DNA of 64,000 nt from Streptomyces akebiae (GCF_019599145.1 NZ_CP080647.1:3968001-4032000), one strand, 5' to 3'. Shown: positions 27,818-36,369, counted from the first letter of the stretch. Made by a program: numbers and translations. Notes: generated from the letters alone by a model not told the origin.

Positions 27818-30133
27818 ATGACCACCCCTTGGCGTGACCCGGCCCTGCCCGCAGCGGCCCGGGTCGCGGATCTGCTCTCCCGGATGACCCTGGAGGAGAA
27901 GACCGCGCAGTTGTACGGCGTGTGGGTGAAGAGCGATTCGAGTGGCGAGGACATCGCCCCCGACGAGCAGGGCATGTCGGAGGCGTTCGACTTCAACGAG
28001 CTGATCACCCGGGGCCTCGGCCAGCTCACCCGCACCTTCGGCACGGCCCCCGTCGACCCGGCGCTGGGCGCGCGAGCACTGGCCCGCGCCCAGCGCCGCA
28101 TCATGGCCGCGAACCGCTTCGGCATCCCGGCCGTCGCGCACGAGGAGTGCCTGGCCGGCTTCACCGCCTGGCGCGCGACCGCCTACCCGGTCCCGCTGGC
28201 CTGGGGCGCGACCTTCGACCCGCCGCTGGTGGAGGAGATGGCCCGCCACATCGGCCGCGACCTGGCCTCCGTCGGCATCCACCAGGGCCTGTCACCCGTC
28301 CTGGACGTGGTCCGGGACCCGCGCTGGGGACGGGTCGAGGAGACGATCGGCGAGGACCCGTATCTGGTGGGCACCATCGGCACGGCGTACGTGCGCGGCC
28401 TGGAGTCGGCCGGGATCGTGGCCACGCTGAAGCACTTCGCCGGGTACGCGGCGTCCGTCGGCGCCCGCAACCACGCGCCCGTACGGGCCGGGGTGCGGGA
28501 GTTCGCGGACGTGACCCTGCCGCCCTTCGAGATGGCCCTGCGCGAGGGCGGCGCCCGCTCGGTGATGGCGGCGTACACGGAGACGGACGGCGTCCCGGTC
28601 TCGTCGGACCCGGGACTGCTGACCGAACTCCTGCGCGACGCCTGGGGCTTCACCGGCACGGTCGTCTCCGACTACTTCGGCGTCGGCTTCCTGGAGACCA
28701 GCCACCGGGTGGCCGGAAACCGCGCGGAGGCGGGACACGCGGCCCTGGCCGCCGGCATCGACGTCGAACTCCCCACCCTGCGCTGCTACGGCGAGCCGCT
28801 CCTGGAGGCGGTCCGCGCGGGCGAGATCCCCGAGTCCCTGGTCGACCGCGCCGCCCGCCGGGTCCTGCTGCAGAAGTGCGAGCTGGGCCTGCTGGACGAG
28901 GACTGGACGCCGGAGGTTGCGGGCGGCGGGACCGAGGCCCACGGCATCGACCTCGACTCCACGGCGAACCGCGCGCTGGCCCGTCGCCTGGCCGAGGAGT
29001 CGGTGGTCCTCCTGGACAACCCGGACGCGGTCCTGCCGTTGGCGCCGGACATCAGGATCGGGGTGGTGGGCCCCCGCGCCGACGACGCCCTGGCCATGCT
29101 CGGCTGCTACTCCTTCCCCTCCCACGTCCTGCCCGCCCACCCCGGCACCCCCCTGGGCATCGAGATCCCCACGGTCCTGGACTCCCTGCGCACGGAACTC
29201 CCCGACGCGAAGATCACGTACGCGGCGGGAAGCGACGTCGACGGCGACGACACCGGCGGCTTCCCCGAGGCCGTAGCACGCGCCTCCGAGGCGGACGTCT
29301 GCGTCGCGGTCCTCGGCGACCGGGCGGGCCTCTTCGGCCGGGGCACCTCGGGCGAGGGCTGCGACGCGGAGGACCTCCGCCTCCCGGGGGTCCAGTCCGA
29401 ACTGCTGGACGCCCTGATCGCCACGGGTACGCCGGTGGTGGCGCTCCTGCTCACCGGGCGCCCGTACGCGCTGGGCCGCTGGCACGGGCGGCTGGCGGGT
29501 GTGGTGCAGGCGTTCTTCCCCGGGGAGGAGGGCGGCCCGGCGCTCGCGGGTGTCCTGTCGGGCCGTGTCTCCCCCTCCGGCCGCCTCCCGGTGAGCGTCC
29601 CGAACCGCCCCGGGGGCCAGCCGTGGACGTACCTCCAGCCACCCCTCGGCCTCGTCGGCGCGGCGAGCAACCTGGACCCGACCCCGCTGTACCCCTTCGG
29701 CCACGGCCGCTCGTACACGACGTTCGCGTGGGCGGACTTCGCGGACGAGGGTGCGGGGGATGAAGGGCACGACGTGTCGGTGACCGTGCGCAACACGGGC
29801 GACCGGCCGGGGGCGGAGGTCGTCCAGCTGTACCTGCACGACCCGGTGGCCTCGGTGACCCGCCCCGACCTGCGCCTGATCGCCTACCGGCGGCTGGAGT
29901 TGGCGCCGGGGGACGCCTCCCGAGTGACGTTCCGCTTCCACCCCGACATCTCGTCCTTCACGGACCGCGCGGGGCGCCGCGTGGTCGAACCGGGCGCCCT
30001 GGAACTCCGCTTGGGCGCGTCGAGCGCGGACATCCGCCACCGGGTGACGTTGACGCTGGACGGCCCGGTACGGGAGGTGGGCCCGGACCGCCGGCTGCAT
30101 TGCGAGACGGAGGTCAGGGCCGAGGAGTTCTGA
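27818..30133 (+). CDS. bxlA: Intracellular beta-xylosidase, glycoside hydrolase family 3
   Basis: 771 residues without a signal peptide, so it acts on imported xylo-oligosaccharides in the cytosol. The GH3 N-domain holds LSRMTLEEKTAQLYGVW, RWGRVEETIGEDPYLV, HFAGYAASVGARNHAP and the nucleophile Asp in FTGTVVSDYFGV (about residue 285). The GH3 C-domain follows, then a fibronectin-III-like domain (VSVTVRNTGDRPGAEVVQLY). AAGGAG precedes ATG 27818. TGAAACT at 27789-27795 and AGTTTCA at 27812-27818 could pair across that ribosome site. The 57-nt gap after bxlG suggests it is the last gene of the operon. Confidence 0.92.
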   Translation: MTTPWRDPALPAAARVADLLSRMTLEEKTAQLYGVWVKSDSSGEDIAPDEQGMSEAFDFNELITRGLGQLTRTFGTAPVDPALGARALARAQRRIMAANRFGIPAVAHEECLAGFTAWRATAYPVPLAWGATFDPPLVEEMARHIGRDLASVGIHQGLSPVLDVVRDPRWGRVEETIGEDPYLVGTIGTAYVRGLESAGIVATLKHFAGYAASVGARNHAPVRAGVREFADVTLPPFEMALREGGARSVMAAYTETDGVPVSSDPGLLTELLRDAWGFTGTVVSDYFGVGFLETSHRVAGNRAEAGHAALAAGIDVELPTLRCYGEPLLEAVRAGEIPESLVDRAARRVLLQKCELGLLDEDWTPEVAGGGTEAHGIDLDSTANRALARRLAEESVVLLDNPDAVLPLAPDIRIGVVGPRADDALAMLGCYSFPSHVLPAHPGTPLGIEIPTVLDSLRTELPDAKITYAAGSDVDGDDTGGFPEAVARASEADVCVAVLGDRAGLFGRGTSGEGCDAEDLRLPGVQSELLDALIATGTPVVALLLTGRPYALGRWHGRLAGVVQAFFPGEEGGPALAGVLSGRVSPSGRLPVSVPNRPGGQPWTYLQPPLGLVGAASNLDPTPLYPFGHGRSYTTFAWADFADEGAGDEGHDVSVTVRNTGDRPGAEVVQLYLHDPVASVTRPDLRLIAYRRLELAPGDASRVTFRFHPDISSFTDRAGRRVVEPGALELRLGASSADIRHRVTLTLDGPVREVGPDRRLHCETEVRAEEF

Positions 30134-30144
30134 CGGCCTGAGGG

Positions 30145-30396
30145 TCAATCCGCCTGGGCCGCCGCGAACGAGACGAACGCGGCCCAGGCGGAGGGGCCGA
30201 GGTCGAAGTGGGGGCGCGTGGTGTCTTTGGAGTCGCGGATGTGGATGGCGGTGGGAGTGGTGGCGACCTCTATGCAGTCGTCGCCCTGCGGGCTGCTGTA
30301 CGTGGACTTGCGCCATTCGAGGGCGACTTCAACACAGTTGTCACCCTCGGTACCGCTGTAACTGGACTTGAACCAGGCCAGTTCGTTGGTGCTCAT
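30145..30396 (-). CDS. DUF397 protein with duplicated core
   Basis: 83 residues. The DUF397 core occurs twice: WFKSSYSGTEGDNCVEVA and WRKSTYSSPQGDDCIEVA, followed by HIRDSKDTTRPHFDLGPSAW. ATG 30396 overlaps the stop of the XRE gene as ATGA. In actinomycetes small DUF397 proteins are routinely paired with XRE/DUF5753 regulators, as here; the function of the pair is not settled. Confidence 0.88.
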   Translation of the reverse strand: MSTNELAWFKSSYSGTEGDNCVEVALEWRKSTYSSPQGDDCIEVATTPTAIHIRDSKDTTRPHFDLGPSAWAAFVSFAAAQAD

Positions 30397-31244
30397 AGCG
30401 CTCCTCTGATCCGCTCCAGCAGGCCCACGGAGTCCAGCGGAGTGAGGGCCTGTGCGCGGAGTGTCGCATATCGGCGGTGCAGTACGGCGGCCTCTTTTGC
30501 GTCGACGACCAGCCGCCCGGTCTTCTGGCCCTCCGCATAGGCGAGATGCTGCCCGTCCGGGGTTTCCAGCAGAGCCAGCGGACCGTCCAGACCCGCGTGC
30601 GCCTCGCACTCCAGCGGAACGATCTGAATCTCCACGTTGCGGAGTTGAGCACACTCCAACACGTGATCGAGGAGCCCCCGCAAGACGTCAACACCCCCCA
30701 ACCGGCGCCGGACGACATGCTCATCCATCACAAAGCTGAACGAGGTGTTGGGGCGCTCCCAGAACATTCGCTGCCTCTCCATGCGTGCGGCGACCTGCGC
30801 CTCCAACTGCTCGTCCGACAGCGGCGGAAGCCGATTGCCGAACACCGCCCGCGCGTACCCCTCGGGCTGCAACAACCCAGGAGCCAACCGGCACTCGTAC
30901 GTCGCGAGGTAGACGGCTTCCTGCTCCAGCCTCGCCCACGTCCTGAACCACGCCGCCAACCCCGGCTGCCGAGCCATATGCCGGAACGCACCCCGCACCG
31001 CACCCGTGTTGCCCGTGGCCTCCTCCGCCAGTTCCACGAACCGCTGATCCGCCAACCGTCGCCCCAACTCGATGGAAGCCACGGAGTGTTTGGACAGATG
31101 AACCCGCGCCCCGAACTCCTCCCGGCTCAACCCCGCATGCTCCCGCAGCGCCTGGACGACCGCCCCGAACGCCCGCATGCTGTCGGACGACTCGGGCTCA
31201 CCACCCGGCCCCTGCGCAGCCCACTCAACACCGTGCACCATCAA
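30393..31244 (-). CDS. XRE-family regulator with DUF5753 (Scr1-like) domain
   Basis: 283 residues. The N-terminal helix-turn-helix (residues about 25-80) includes ALREHAGLSREEFGARVHLS and HSVASIELGRRLAD. The larger C-terminal domain (RTWARLEQEAVYLATYECRL, APGLLQPEGYARAVF, EIQIVPLECEAHAGLDGPLA) is the DUF5753 module. It is coupled to the DUF397 gene by ATGA. Families of such pairs populate Streptomyces genomes and have been linked to development and to toxin-antitoxin-like behaviour. No target operator is evident. Confidence 0.9.
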   Translation of the reverse strand: MMVHGVEWAAQGPGGEPESSDSMRAFGAVVQALREHAGLSREEFGARVHLSKHSVASIELGRRLADQRFVELAEEATGNTGAVRGAFRHMARQPGLAAWFRTWARLEQEAVYLATYECRLAPGLLQPEGYARAVFGNRLPPLSDEQLEAQVAARMERQRMFWERPNTSFSFVMDEHVVRRRLGGVDVLRGLLDHVLECAQLRNVEIQIVPLECEAHAGLDGPLALLETPDGQHLAYAEGQKTGRLVVDAKEAAVLHRRYATLRAQALTPLDSVGLLERIRGAL

Positions 31245-31347
31245 CCCAGAGTGACGGCCCGCTCACCGTACTGTCCATCGAACGGCCGCGTACTCCCCCT
31301 CCCGTACGCACCACCGCACGGCTTACCCCACGTTCACCAGGACCGGC

Positions 31348-31353
31348 TATAAC
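31348..31353 (+). promoter_or_regulatory. Leaderless -10 box before the PH-like membrane protein
   Basis: TATAAC ends exactly 6 nt before ATG 31360 and no ribosome site is present, so transcription probably starts at the ATG. Confidence 0.55.
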
Positions 31354-31359
31354 GGCCCG

Positions 31360-32103
31360 ATGAGCGACGGCATACAGCGGGAGTACCGCAGACGGCGGGG
31401 CATACCGCCCACATTCCTCACCCTGCTGGTCGCGGCGGTTCTCGTCAGCGCCAACGCGCTGTACGCGATGGCGTCACTCGGCCCCTCGGGCTGGGACATG
31501 CTGGCCGTCGCGGCCTGGGTGGCCGTCGCGGGCCGGGTGCTGCTGGAGCAGTTCAGGGCCCGTACGTCCGTCACGGCCGACGGCGTCACCGTACGCGGAG
31601 CGATCCGCACCCGTAGCTGGGCCTGGTCGGAGATCTACGGCATCCGGGTCGAGGAGAGCCGGCGGAGCACCCCGCGCTGGTCGGGGTATCTCTACGCCAC
31701 CGACGGGCGCCGGGCCCGTCTCCCCCACCTCGACGAGTACCAGCTGGGCGATCCGATCGGAGAGGTCGCCGACCTGTGCGCCACCGCCCTGCGACTGGGG
31801 CTCACCTCCCTGGAGACGCGGCCCGAGGTGGAGGACCGCATCGCGCGAGGGGCGCGGCGGCGCAAGGCGTGGCAGCGGGCGGCCGTCGCGAGCCTGGTGG
31901 TCGCGGCCCTCATGTTCGCGCTGAACACCTGGCTGATCTTCACCGACCGGCCGACGCACTCACTCCTGCTGATCGGAGGCGTCCCGCTCGTCTGCCTCCC
32001 TGTTTTCTTCCTCGTCGCGGACCGCTTCGGCGAGGAGCGCCACCGTCGCCTCAGTCACCCTCGCCCAGCGCCTCGAACCGCCACCGGTGCACCGCCCGAC
32101 TGA
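31360..32103 (+). CDS. PH-domain-like membrane protein
   Basis: 247 residues. Two N-terminal helices (LTLLVAAVLVSANALYAMAS; WDMLAVAAWVAVAGRVLLEQ) precede a bacterial PH-like domain (SVTADGVTVRGAIRTRSWAW, then SEIYGIRVEES). Two more helices sit near the C-terminus (AAVASLVVAALMFALNTWLI; LLLIGGVPLVCLPVFFLVAD). The domain arrangement recalls the three-helix protein at 43146-43676. The function is unknown. Its 3' end overlaps the convergent small gene by 53 nt. Confidence 0.8.
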   Translation: MSDGIQREYRRRRGIPPTFLTLLVAAVLVSANALYAMASLGPSGWDMLAVAAWVAVAGRVLLEQFRARTSVTADGVTVRGAIRTRSWAWSEIYGIRVEESRRSTPRWSGYLYATDGRRARLPHLDEYQLGDPIGEVADLCATALRLGLTSLETRPEVEDRIARGARRRKAWQRAAVASLVVAALMFALNTWLIFTDRPTHSLLLIGGVPLVCLPVFFLVADRFGEERHRRLSHPRPAPRTATGAPPD

Positions 32104-32311
32104 CCAACTCCTCGCCCGGCTCAGGCAGTTCGGGCAACTCCGCGTCGTACTCCGCGTCCCACCACGTGATGACCAGCACCCGGTCCTGCGGCGCCCGGAA
32201 GGTCTCGCGCCGCAGCGGCCGTACGGGAAGCTCCTGGGCCCGTGCCCAGGCGAGGAGTTCCTCCCCCCGCCCGGCCACGGCCCGCGCCTCCCACATCAAC
32301 GCGACGGTCAC
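32051..32311 (-). CDS. Small conserved-looking protein of unknown function coupled to tsaD
   Basis: 86 residues starting at GTG 32311, which overlaps the tsaD stop as GTGA. The sequence ([20 protein letters not shown], then [20 protein letters not shown]) looks like a small alpha/beta fold of the dimeric-barrel kind. The exact coupling to tsaD and an uninterrupted frame in a GC-rich context support it as real. I do not recognise a function. Confidence 0.65.
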   Translation of the reverse strand: MTVALMWEARAVAGRGEELLAWARAQELPVRPLRRETFRAPQDRVLVITWWDAEYDAELPELPEPGEELVSRAVHRWRFEALGEGD

Positions 32312-33435
32312 GAGTACAGGTTCTCCTTGCTGACCTCGTGAACGTGATCGTGATCGTGCGAGTGGGAGTGTCCCGGCACATGCGGATCCGTCACCGGAAG
32401 CGACGAGTCCGCCGACAGGTCCCAGTCGGAGGCGGCGCGGCCGCGCGCGACCATCTCCGCGCCCAGCGCGGCCACCATCGCCCCGTTGTCCGTGCACAGC
32501 TTGGGCCGGGGCACCCGGAGTCGGATGCCGGCCGCCTCGCAGCGCTCCTGGGCGAGGGCCCGGAGGCGGGAGTTGGCGGCGACACCGCCACCGATCATCA
32601 GGTGGTCGACGCCCTCGTCCCGGCAGGCCCGTACGGCCTTCCTGGTGAGCACGTCCACCACGGCCTCCTGGAAGGACGCGGCGACGTCCCGCACCGGAAC
32701 GTCCTCCCCGGCCGCCCGCTTGGCCTCGATCCAGCGGGCCACGGCGGTCTTCAACCCGGAGAAGGAGAAGTCGTAGGCGGGATCGCGGGGCCCGGTCAGC
32801 CCGCGCGGGAAGGCGATGGCCGCGGGGTCCCCCTCCTTCGCGTACCGGTCGATGACCGGCCCGCCCGGGAATCCGAGGTTCAGCACGCGCGCGATCTTGT
32901 CGAAGGCCTCGCCCGCCGCGTCGTCGATGGTCGCGCCCATCGGCCGTACGTCCGACGTGATGTCCGTCGACAGCAGCAGCGACGAGTGACCGCCCGACAC
33001 CAGCAGCGCCATCGTCGGCTCGGGCAGCGCCCCGTGCTCCAGCTGGTCGACGCAGATGTGGGAGGCGAGGTGGTTCACCCCGTAGAGCGGCTTGCCCAGC
33101 GCGTACGCGTACGCCTTGGCCGCCGAGACGCCCACCAGGAGCGCACCCGCGAGCCCCGGCCCGGCGGTGACGGCGATGCCGTCGAGGTCCTTCGCGCTCA
33201 CCCCCGCTTCCTTCAGCGCGCGCTCGATGGTCGGGACCATCGCCTCCAGGTGTGCGCGGGAGGCGACCTCGGGCACCACGCCGCCGAACCGGGCGTGCTC
33301 GTCGACACTCGACGCGATCGCGTCGGCCAGCAGGGTCGTCCCGCGCACGACGCCGACGCCGGTCTCGTCGCAGGAGGTCTCGATCCCCAGGACCAGCGGT
33401 TCGTCAGCCATTGACCTAGCCATTGCCCTAGCCAT
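32308..33435 (-). CDS. tsaD: tRNA N6-threonylcarbamoyladenosine synthase subunit TsaD
   Basis: 375 residues if started at ATG 33435, or 367 from the third in-phase ATG at 33411. It transfers threonylcarbamoyl to A37 of ANN-decoding tRNAs together with TsaB and TsaE. Motifs: [17 protein letters not shown], the metal-binding His pair in [40 protein letters not shown], and [13 protein letters not shown]. Most homologues end shortly after the ALGAEM region; this one has a His/Asp-rich tail ([15 protein letters not shown]). Its start overlaps the rimI stop, and a 12-bp tandem repeat supplies three possible ATGs. Confidence 0.95.
   Translation of the reverse strand: MARAMARSMADEPLVLGIETSCDETGVGVVRGTTLLADAIASSVDEHARFGGVVPEVASRAHLEAMVPTIERALKEAGVSAKDLDGIAVTAGPGLAGALLVGVSAAKAYAYALGKPLYGVNHLASHICVDQLEHGALPEPTMALLVSGGHSSLLLSTDITSDVRPMGATIDDAAGEAFDKIARVLNLGFPGGPVIDRYAKEGDPAAIAFPRGLTGPRDPAYDFSFSGLKTAVARWIEAKRAAGEDVPVRDVAASFQEAVVDVLTRKAVRACRDEGVDHLMIGGGVAANSRLRALAQERCEAAGIRLRVPRPKLCTDNGAMVAALGAEMVARGRAASDWDLSADSSLPVTDPHVPGHSHSHDHDHVHEVSKENLYS
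33403..33435 (-). repeat. 12-bp tandem repeat giving three in-frame ATGs for tsaD
   Basis: On the minus strand ATGGCTAGGNCA occurs at 33435-33424 and 33423-33412, with a partial third copy starting ATGGCTGAC at 33411. The first copy also contains the TAG stop of rimI. Each unit repeats an ATG in the tsaD frame. Confidence 0.85.
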
Positions 33436-33958
33436 TGATCTCGGTTCCTTGTACGGATGTGGAAGGGTCGTTGAGGCGCATGACCAGCGCGTCCACGTTG
33501 CCCGGCTGGTAGTAGCCGCGGCGGAAGCCGATCGCCTCGAAGCCGAAGCGTTCGTAGAGCTTCTGGGCGCGGACGTTGTCGACCCGGCATTCGAGCATCA
33601 CCTGGGCGCACTCGAAGGCGGTGGCGGCCCGCAGCAGCTCGGTGAGGATCGTCGCGCCGAGGCCGGTGCCCCAGTGTTCCCGGGCGACGGCGATGGTCTG
33701 GACGTCGGCGGTGTCCCCGGCGGAGGCCAGGCCGCCGTAGCCGATGATCCGTCCTTCACCACCGCTGTCGTCGTCCGCGCCCTCGTCTGGGACCACCGCC
33801 ACCACGTAGCGCCGGGTGGCGTTCGGGCCCCGCGCGTGGGCGAGGTCCGACCAGAACATGCCGCGGGACCAGGCGTCCTCGGGGAAGAGGTCCCTCTCCA
33901 GCTCCAGGACGGGCTCGATGTCCCACCAGCGCATCTCGCGCAGCACCGGGGTCGTCAC
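33428..33958 (-). CDS. rimI: Ribosomal-protein-alanine N-acetyltransferase (RimI-like GNAT)
   Basis: 176 residues from GTG 33958, overlapping the tsaB stop as GTGA. GNAT features are clear: [20 protein letters not shown] includes the acetyl-CoA phosphate-binding turn. [20 protein letters not shown] and [15 protein letters not shown] are typical of RimI. It acetylates N-terminal Ala of S18 or other proteins; placement between tsaB and tsaD is conserved in actinobacteria. An acidic insert ([12 protein letters not shown]) lies before the acetyl-CoA site. Confidence 0.93.
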   Translation of the reverse strand: MTTPVLREMRWWDIEPVLELERDLFPEDAWSRGMFWSDLAHARGPNATRRYVVAVVPDEGADDDSGGEGRIIGYGGLASAGDTADVQTIAVAREHWGTGLGATILTELLRAATAFECAQVMLECRVDNVRAQKLYERFGFEAIGFRRGYYQPGNVDALVMRLNDPSTSVQGTEING

Positions 33959-34620
33959 TTGGGGGTGACCACCTTGTAGTTCTTGGGGACCTGGGCGTCG
34001 GGCCGACGCAGGTACAGCGGCCGGGGCGCCGGCAGCTCCTCGCCCGCCGCGAGCCGTTCGGCGGCCAGCGCCGCGAGGGCGGCCGCGGAGACGTGCTCGG
34101 GCGCGCGGGCGTCGGTGAAGGTGTCGGGGTACAGCAGCGCGCCCGCCCCCACCGCGGGGAGCCCGGCCACCGCGTCGGCGATCTCGGCGGGCCGGTCGAC
34201 GGCCGGCTCGGTCGCTCTCGTCCGCGCGTCCTCGTACCGCGCCCAGTACACCTCCTTGCGCCGGGCGTCGGTGGCGACCACGAACGGTCCCTCGACCGTC
34301 CCCTCCGCCCCGGCCGCGTACGCGAGCCCGTCGAGGGTGCACAGGCCGTGGACGGGGACCCCGAGGGCGAGGCCGAAGGTGTCGGCGGTCATGAGGCCGA
34401 CGCGCAGCCCGGTGTACGGGCCGGGACCGATGCCCACGACGACGCCGGTGACGGCGTCGAGGCGGGTGCCCGCCTCGGCGAGGACCCGGTCGACGGCGGG
34501 CAGCAGCAGTTCCCCGTGGCGTCGCGCGTCCACCTGACTCGACGAGGCGACGACGTCCGTCCCGTCGTGCAGCGCGACGGTGACGGCGGGGGTGGCGGTA
34601 TCCAGAGCGAGCAAGAGCAC
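33955..34620 (-). CDS. tsaB: tRNA t6A biosynthesis protein TsaB
   Basis: 221 residues, an ASKHA-fold pseudo-enzyme that dimerises with TsaD and helps form t6A37 in tRNA. Motifs are LLALDTATPAVTVAL, the HGELLLPAVDRVL helix and GPGPYTGLRVGLMTA. The start is GTG 34620. It opens the tsaB-rimI-tsaD-small gene block, in which every junction is a 4-8 nt overlap, so translation is coupled throughout. Confidence 0.94.
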   Translation of the reverse strand: MLLLALDTATPAVTVALHDGTDVVASSSQVDARRHGELLLPAVDRVLAEAGTRLDAVTGVVVGIGPGPYTGLRVGLMTADTFGLALGVPVHGLCTLDGLAYAAGAEGTVEGPFVVATDARRKEVYWARYEDARTRATEPAVDRPAEIADAVAGLPAVGAGALLYPDTFTDARAPEHVSAAALAALAAERLAAGEELPAPRPLYLRRPDAQVPKNYKVVTPK

Positions 34621-34744
34621 GCAAACAGCCTACGGCGCTTCGGCCCGGGCCACGGCCGACCCGGTGCACGCTCCCCCTGCTGCTACCGTCACAGCACAGA
34701 CGTACTTCAAGGGCGTACGTGGGTACGAGAGGTGGGCGCAGAAG

Positions 34745-35305
34745 GTGGCCAGTAGCAGCTCGGGATTCGTGGCCGGGCTCACCGCGGCGGCCATCGCCGC
34801 AGTCGGTTTCCTCACCTACCAGGCCTCGGCGAAAGCGCCGGACGACCTGGGGAAACCGTCCGCATCGGAGTCCCCGAAGGCCAAGCAGTCCAAGACCCCC
34901 GGCAAGGGGAAGAAGGACACCGACGACGTCCTCCCCGACGACTCGGGCGCCGGCGAGCGGGTCGTCTACTCCCTCGACGAGGACCGCGTCTGGCTGGTCG
35001 GCGCCAACGAGAAGGTCACCCGCACGTTCGAGGTCACCCCGAGCACGGTCGACCCCAGCCCCGCCACGTACACGGTCTCGTCCCGCTCCGCCGCCGTCAC
35101 CGGCTCCGACGGCACCCCGATCGAGCACGTCGTCCGCTTCGCCTCGGTGGACGGCGTCTCCGTGGGCTTCAGCGCGGCGGTCGACGGCTCGACCCCGCGC
35201 CCCGACCCCACCACCAAGACGGGCGGCATCCGGGAGTCCCGCAAGGACGGCAAGGCGATGTGGGAGTTCGCGGGCATCGGCACGAAGGTGGTCGTGGTCG
35301 AGTAA
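34745..35305 (+). CDS. Membrane-anchored extracellular protein of unknown function
   Basis: About 186 residues from GTG 34745; a longer frame upstream overlaps tsaB and lacks a ribosome site. One N-terminal helix (FVAGLTAAAIAAVGFLTYQA) is followed by a Lys/Ser/Pro-rich spacer (SESPKAKQSKTPGKGKKDTD) and a globular beta-rich domain (RVVYSLDEDRVWLVGANEKV, KAMWEFAGIGTKVVVVE). The topology suggests an N-terminal anchor with the domain outside the cell. Family not recognised. It is divergent from tsaB. Confidence 0.7.
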   Translation: MASSSSGFVAGLTAAAIAAVGFLTYQASAKAPDDLGKPSASESPKAKQSKTPGKGKKDTDDVLPDDSGAGERVVYSLDEDRVWLVGANEKVTRTFEVTPSTVDPSPATYTVSSRSAAVTGSDGTPIEHVVRFASVDGVSVGFSAAVDGSTPRPDPTTKTGGIRESRKDGKAMWEFAGIGTKVVVVE

Positions 35306-35335
35306 GGGGGCTCTTCCGGCCGCCGGTCTGCCTCA

Positions 35336-35377
35336 GGGGCGCGGGGAACCGCACGACCAGCCCCCACCCACCCGCAG
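35336..35377 (+). repeat. Streptomyces dispersed intergenic repeat, copy 1
   Basis: GGGGCGCGGGGAACCGCACG followed by ACCAGCCCCCACC and CCGCAG is a variant of an intergenic element very common in Streptomyces (core GGGGCGCGGGGAACTGCGCG). Related copies lie near 54099 and 59107. Confidence 0.6.
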
Positions 35378-35417
35378 CCGCGCCACGACCGCTCCACCCC
35401 GGCCGGGGCGCGAACGT

Positions 35418-35600
35418 CTACGCGGCCTTGGGGCACCGTTCAGCCCCAGGCCGCCGCCCCTCCACCTTCACCGGCGGAGCCAAGGGCGGAGCCGTCGGCG
35501 GCGTGGAAACCGCCTTCGCCGCCGCACAGGAGGCCAGAAGGTCCCGCATCGACACCCCGGCCACTCCGGACGGAACCGGCTTACGCTGCGCTGTCGACAT
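35418..35600 (-). CDS. Small protein of unknown function behind an iron-box-like palindrome
   Basis: 60 residues. AGGAGG lies 6 nt before ATG 35600, one of the best ribosome sites in the window, so the gene is probably real. The centre GVSMRDLLASCAAAKAVSTP looks familiar from small Streptomyces proteins of unknown role, from memory only. There are two Cys residues and a Pro-rich tail. A 16-bp palindrome (35630-35645) sits 30 nt upstream. Confidence 0.7.
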   Translation of the reverse strand: MSTAQRKPVPSGVAGVSMRDLLASCAAAKAVSTPPTAPPLAPPVKVEGRRPGAERCPKAA

Positions 35601-35629
35601 GGACGCCTCCTGGTGCCACGGCGAACCAA

Positions 35630-35645
35630 GTTAGGTAGACCTAAC
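35630..35645. promoter_or_regulatory. Iron-box-like palindrome upstream of the 60-residue protein
   Basis: GTTAGGT-AG-ACCTAAC is a perfect inverted repeat and contains TTAGG and CCTAA, the outer half-sites of DtxR/DmdR1 boxes. The half-sites are 4 nt apart rather than the usual 9, so it may belong to a different regulator. Confidence 0.45.
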
Positions 35646-35766
35646 CAAGGACTGGTTACCATGTGACCACGCCGGGGACGGCCGGCGCAACATCTTGCCG
35701 ACGGCTTGTCGGAACAGACGATAGGCGGACGAACGCCCGGTGACGCGGCGCGGCGTCCACCAGGCG

Positions 35767-36369
35767 TTACGCGGACAGCACCCCAAGCTCCACAGCCGCC
35801 CACCGTTCACCCAGTCCGGTGACCGTCACGTGCCGCACCTCGTCCGTCGTGTCCCCCACCGCCCGGTGGATGACCACGTTCAGCCGGTCGTCGGTCAGCT
35901 CCTCGACCTTGCCCTCGCCCCACTCCACGACGATCACCGAATCCGGCAGCGAGACATCGAGATCGAGGTCCTCCATCTCGTCCAGCCCGCCACCCAGGCG
36001 ATACGCGTCGACGTGCACGAGCGGCGGCCCCTCCCCGAGCGACGGATGCACCCGGGCGATGACGAAGGTCGGCGAGGTGACGGCGCCGCGCACCCCGAGC
36101 CCCTCCCCGAGCCCCCGGGTGAGTGTCGTCTTCCCGGCGCCCAACTCCCCGTTGAGCATCACGAGATCACCCGCGCGCAGGAGCTTGGCCAGGCGACGGC
36201 CCAGCTCCAGCATCTGGTCGGGTGCGTTGACGGTGATCCGAACGGTGGTCCGAGGGGAGGCCTCGTAGGCGCGGGACGATCCGCTGGTCATATCGGCCTG
36301 GGACGATCCGCTGATCCGAAGGGACGCCTCGGACTCACCCGGGACGTGCGGTGCTGCTGGCGCTTCCAT
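35767..36369 (-). CDS. tsaE: tRNA t6A biosynthesis ATPase TsaE
   Basis: 200 residues from ATG 36369. The Walker A loop is LNGELGAGKTTLTRGLGEGL, followed by SPTFVIARVH, VHVDAYRLGG and VVEWGEGKVEEL. TsaE powers turnover of the TsaB-TsaD complex. The conserved domain starts near TVRITVNAPDQMLELGRRL, so about 45 N-terminal residues are extra. ATG 36291 (MTSGSSRAYEAS) is a plausible shorter start; neither has a strong ribosome site. With the longer start the gene overlaps the hydrolase gene by 35 nt in another frame. Confidence 0.9.
   Translation of the reverse strand: MEAPAAPHVPGESEASLRISGSSQADMTSGSSRAYEASPRTTVRITVNAPDQMLELGRRLAKLLRAGDLVMLNGELGAGKTTLTRGLGEGLGVRGAVTSPTFVIARVHPSLGEGPPLVHVDAYRLGGGLDEMEDLDLDVSLPDSVIVVEWGEGKVEELTDDRLNVVIHRAVGDTTDEVRHVTVTGLGERWAAVELGVLSA

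Noticed and set aside
35630..35645. Canonical DtxR/DmdR1 iron box
   Set aside because: The TTAGG and CCTAA half-sites are 4 nt apart instead of 9, so only an iron-box-like label is justified.
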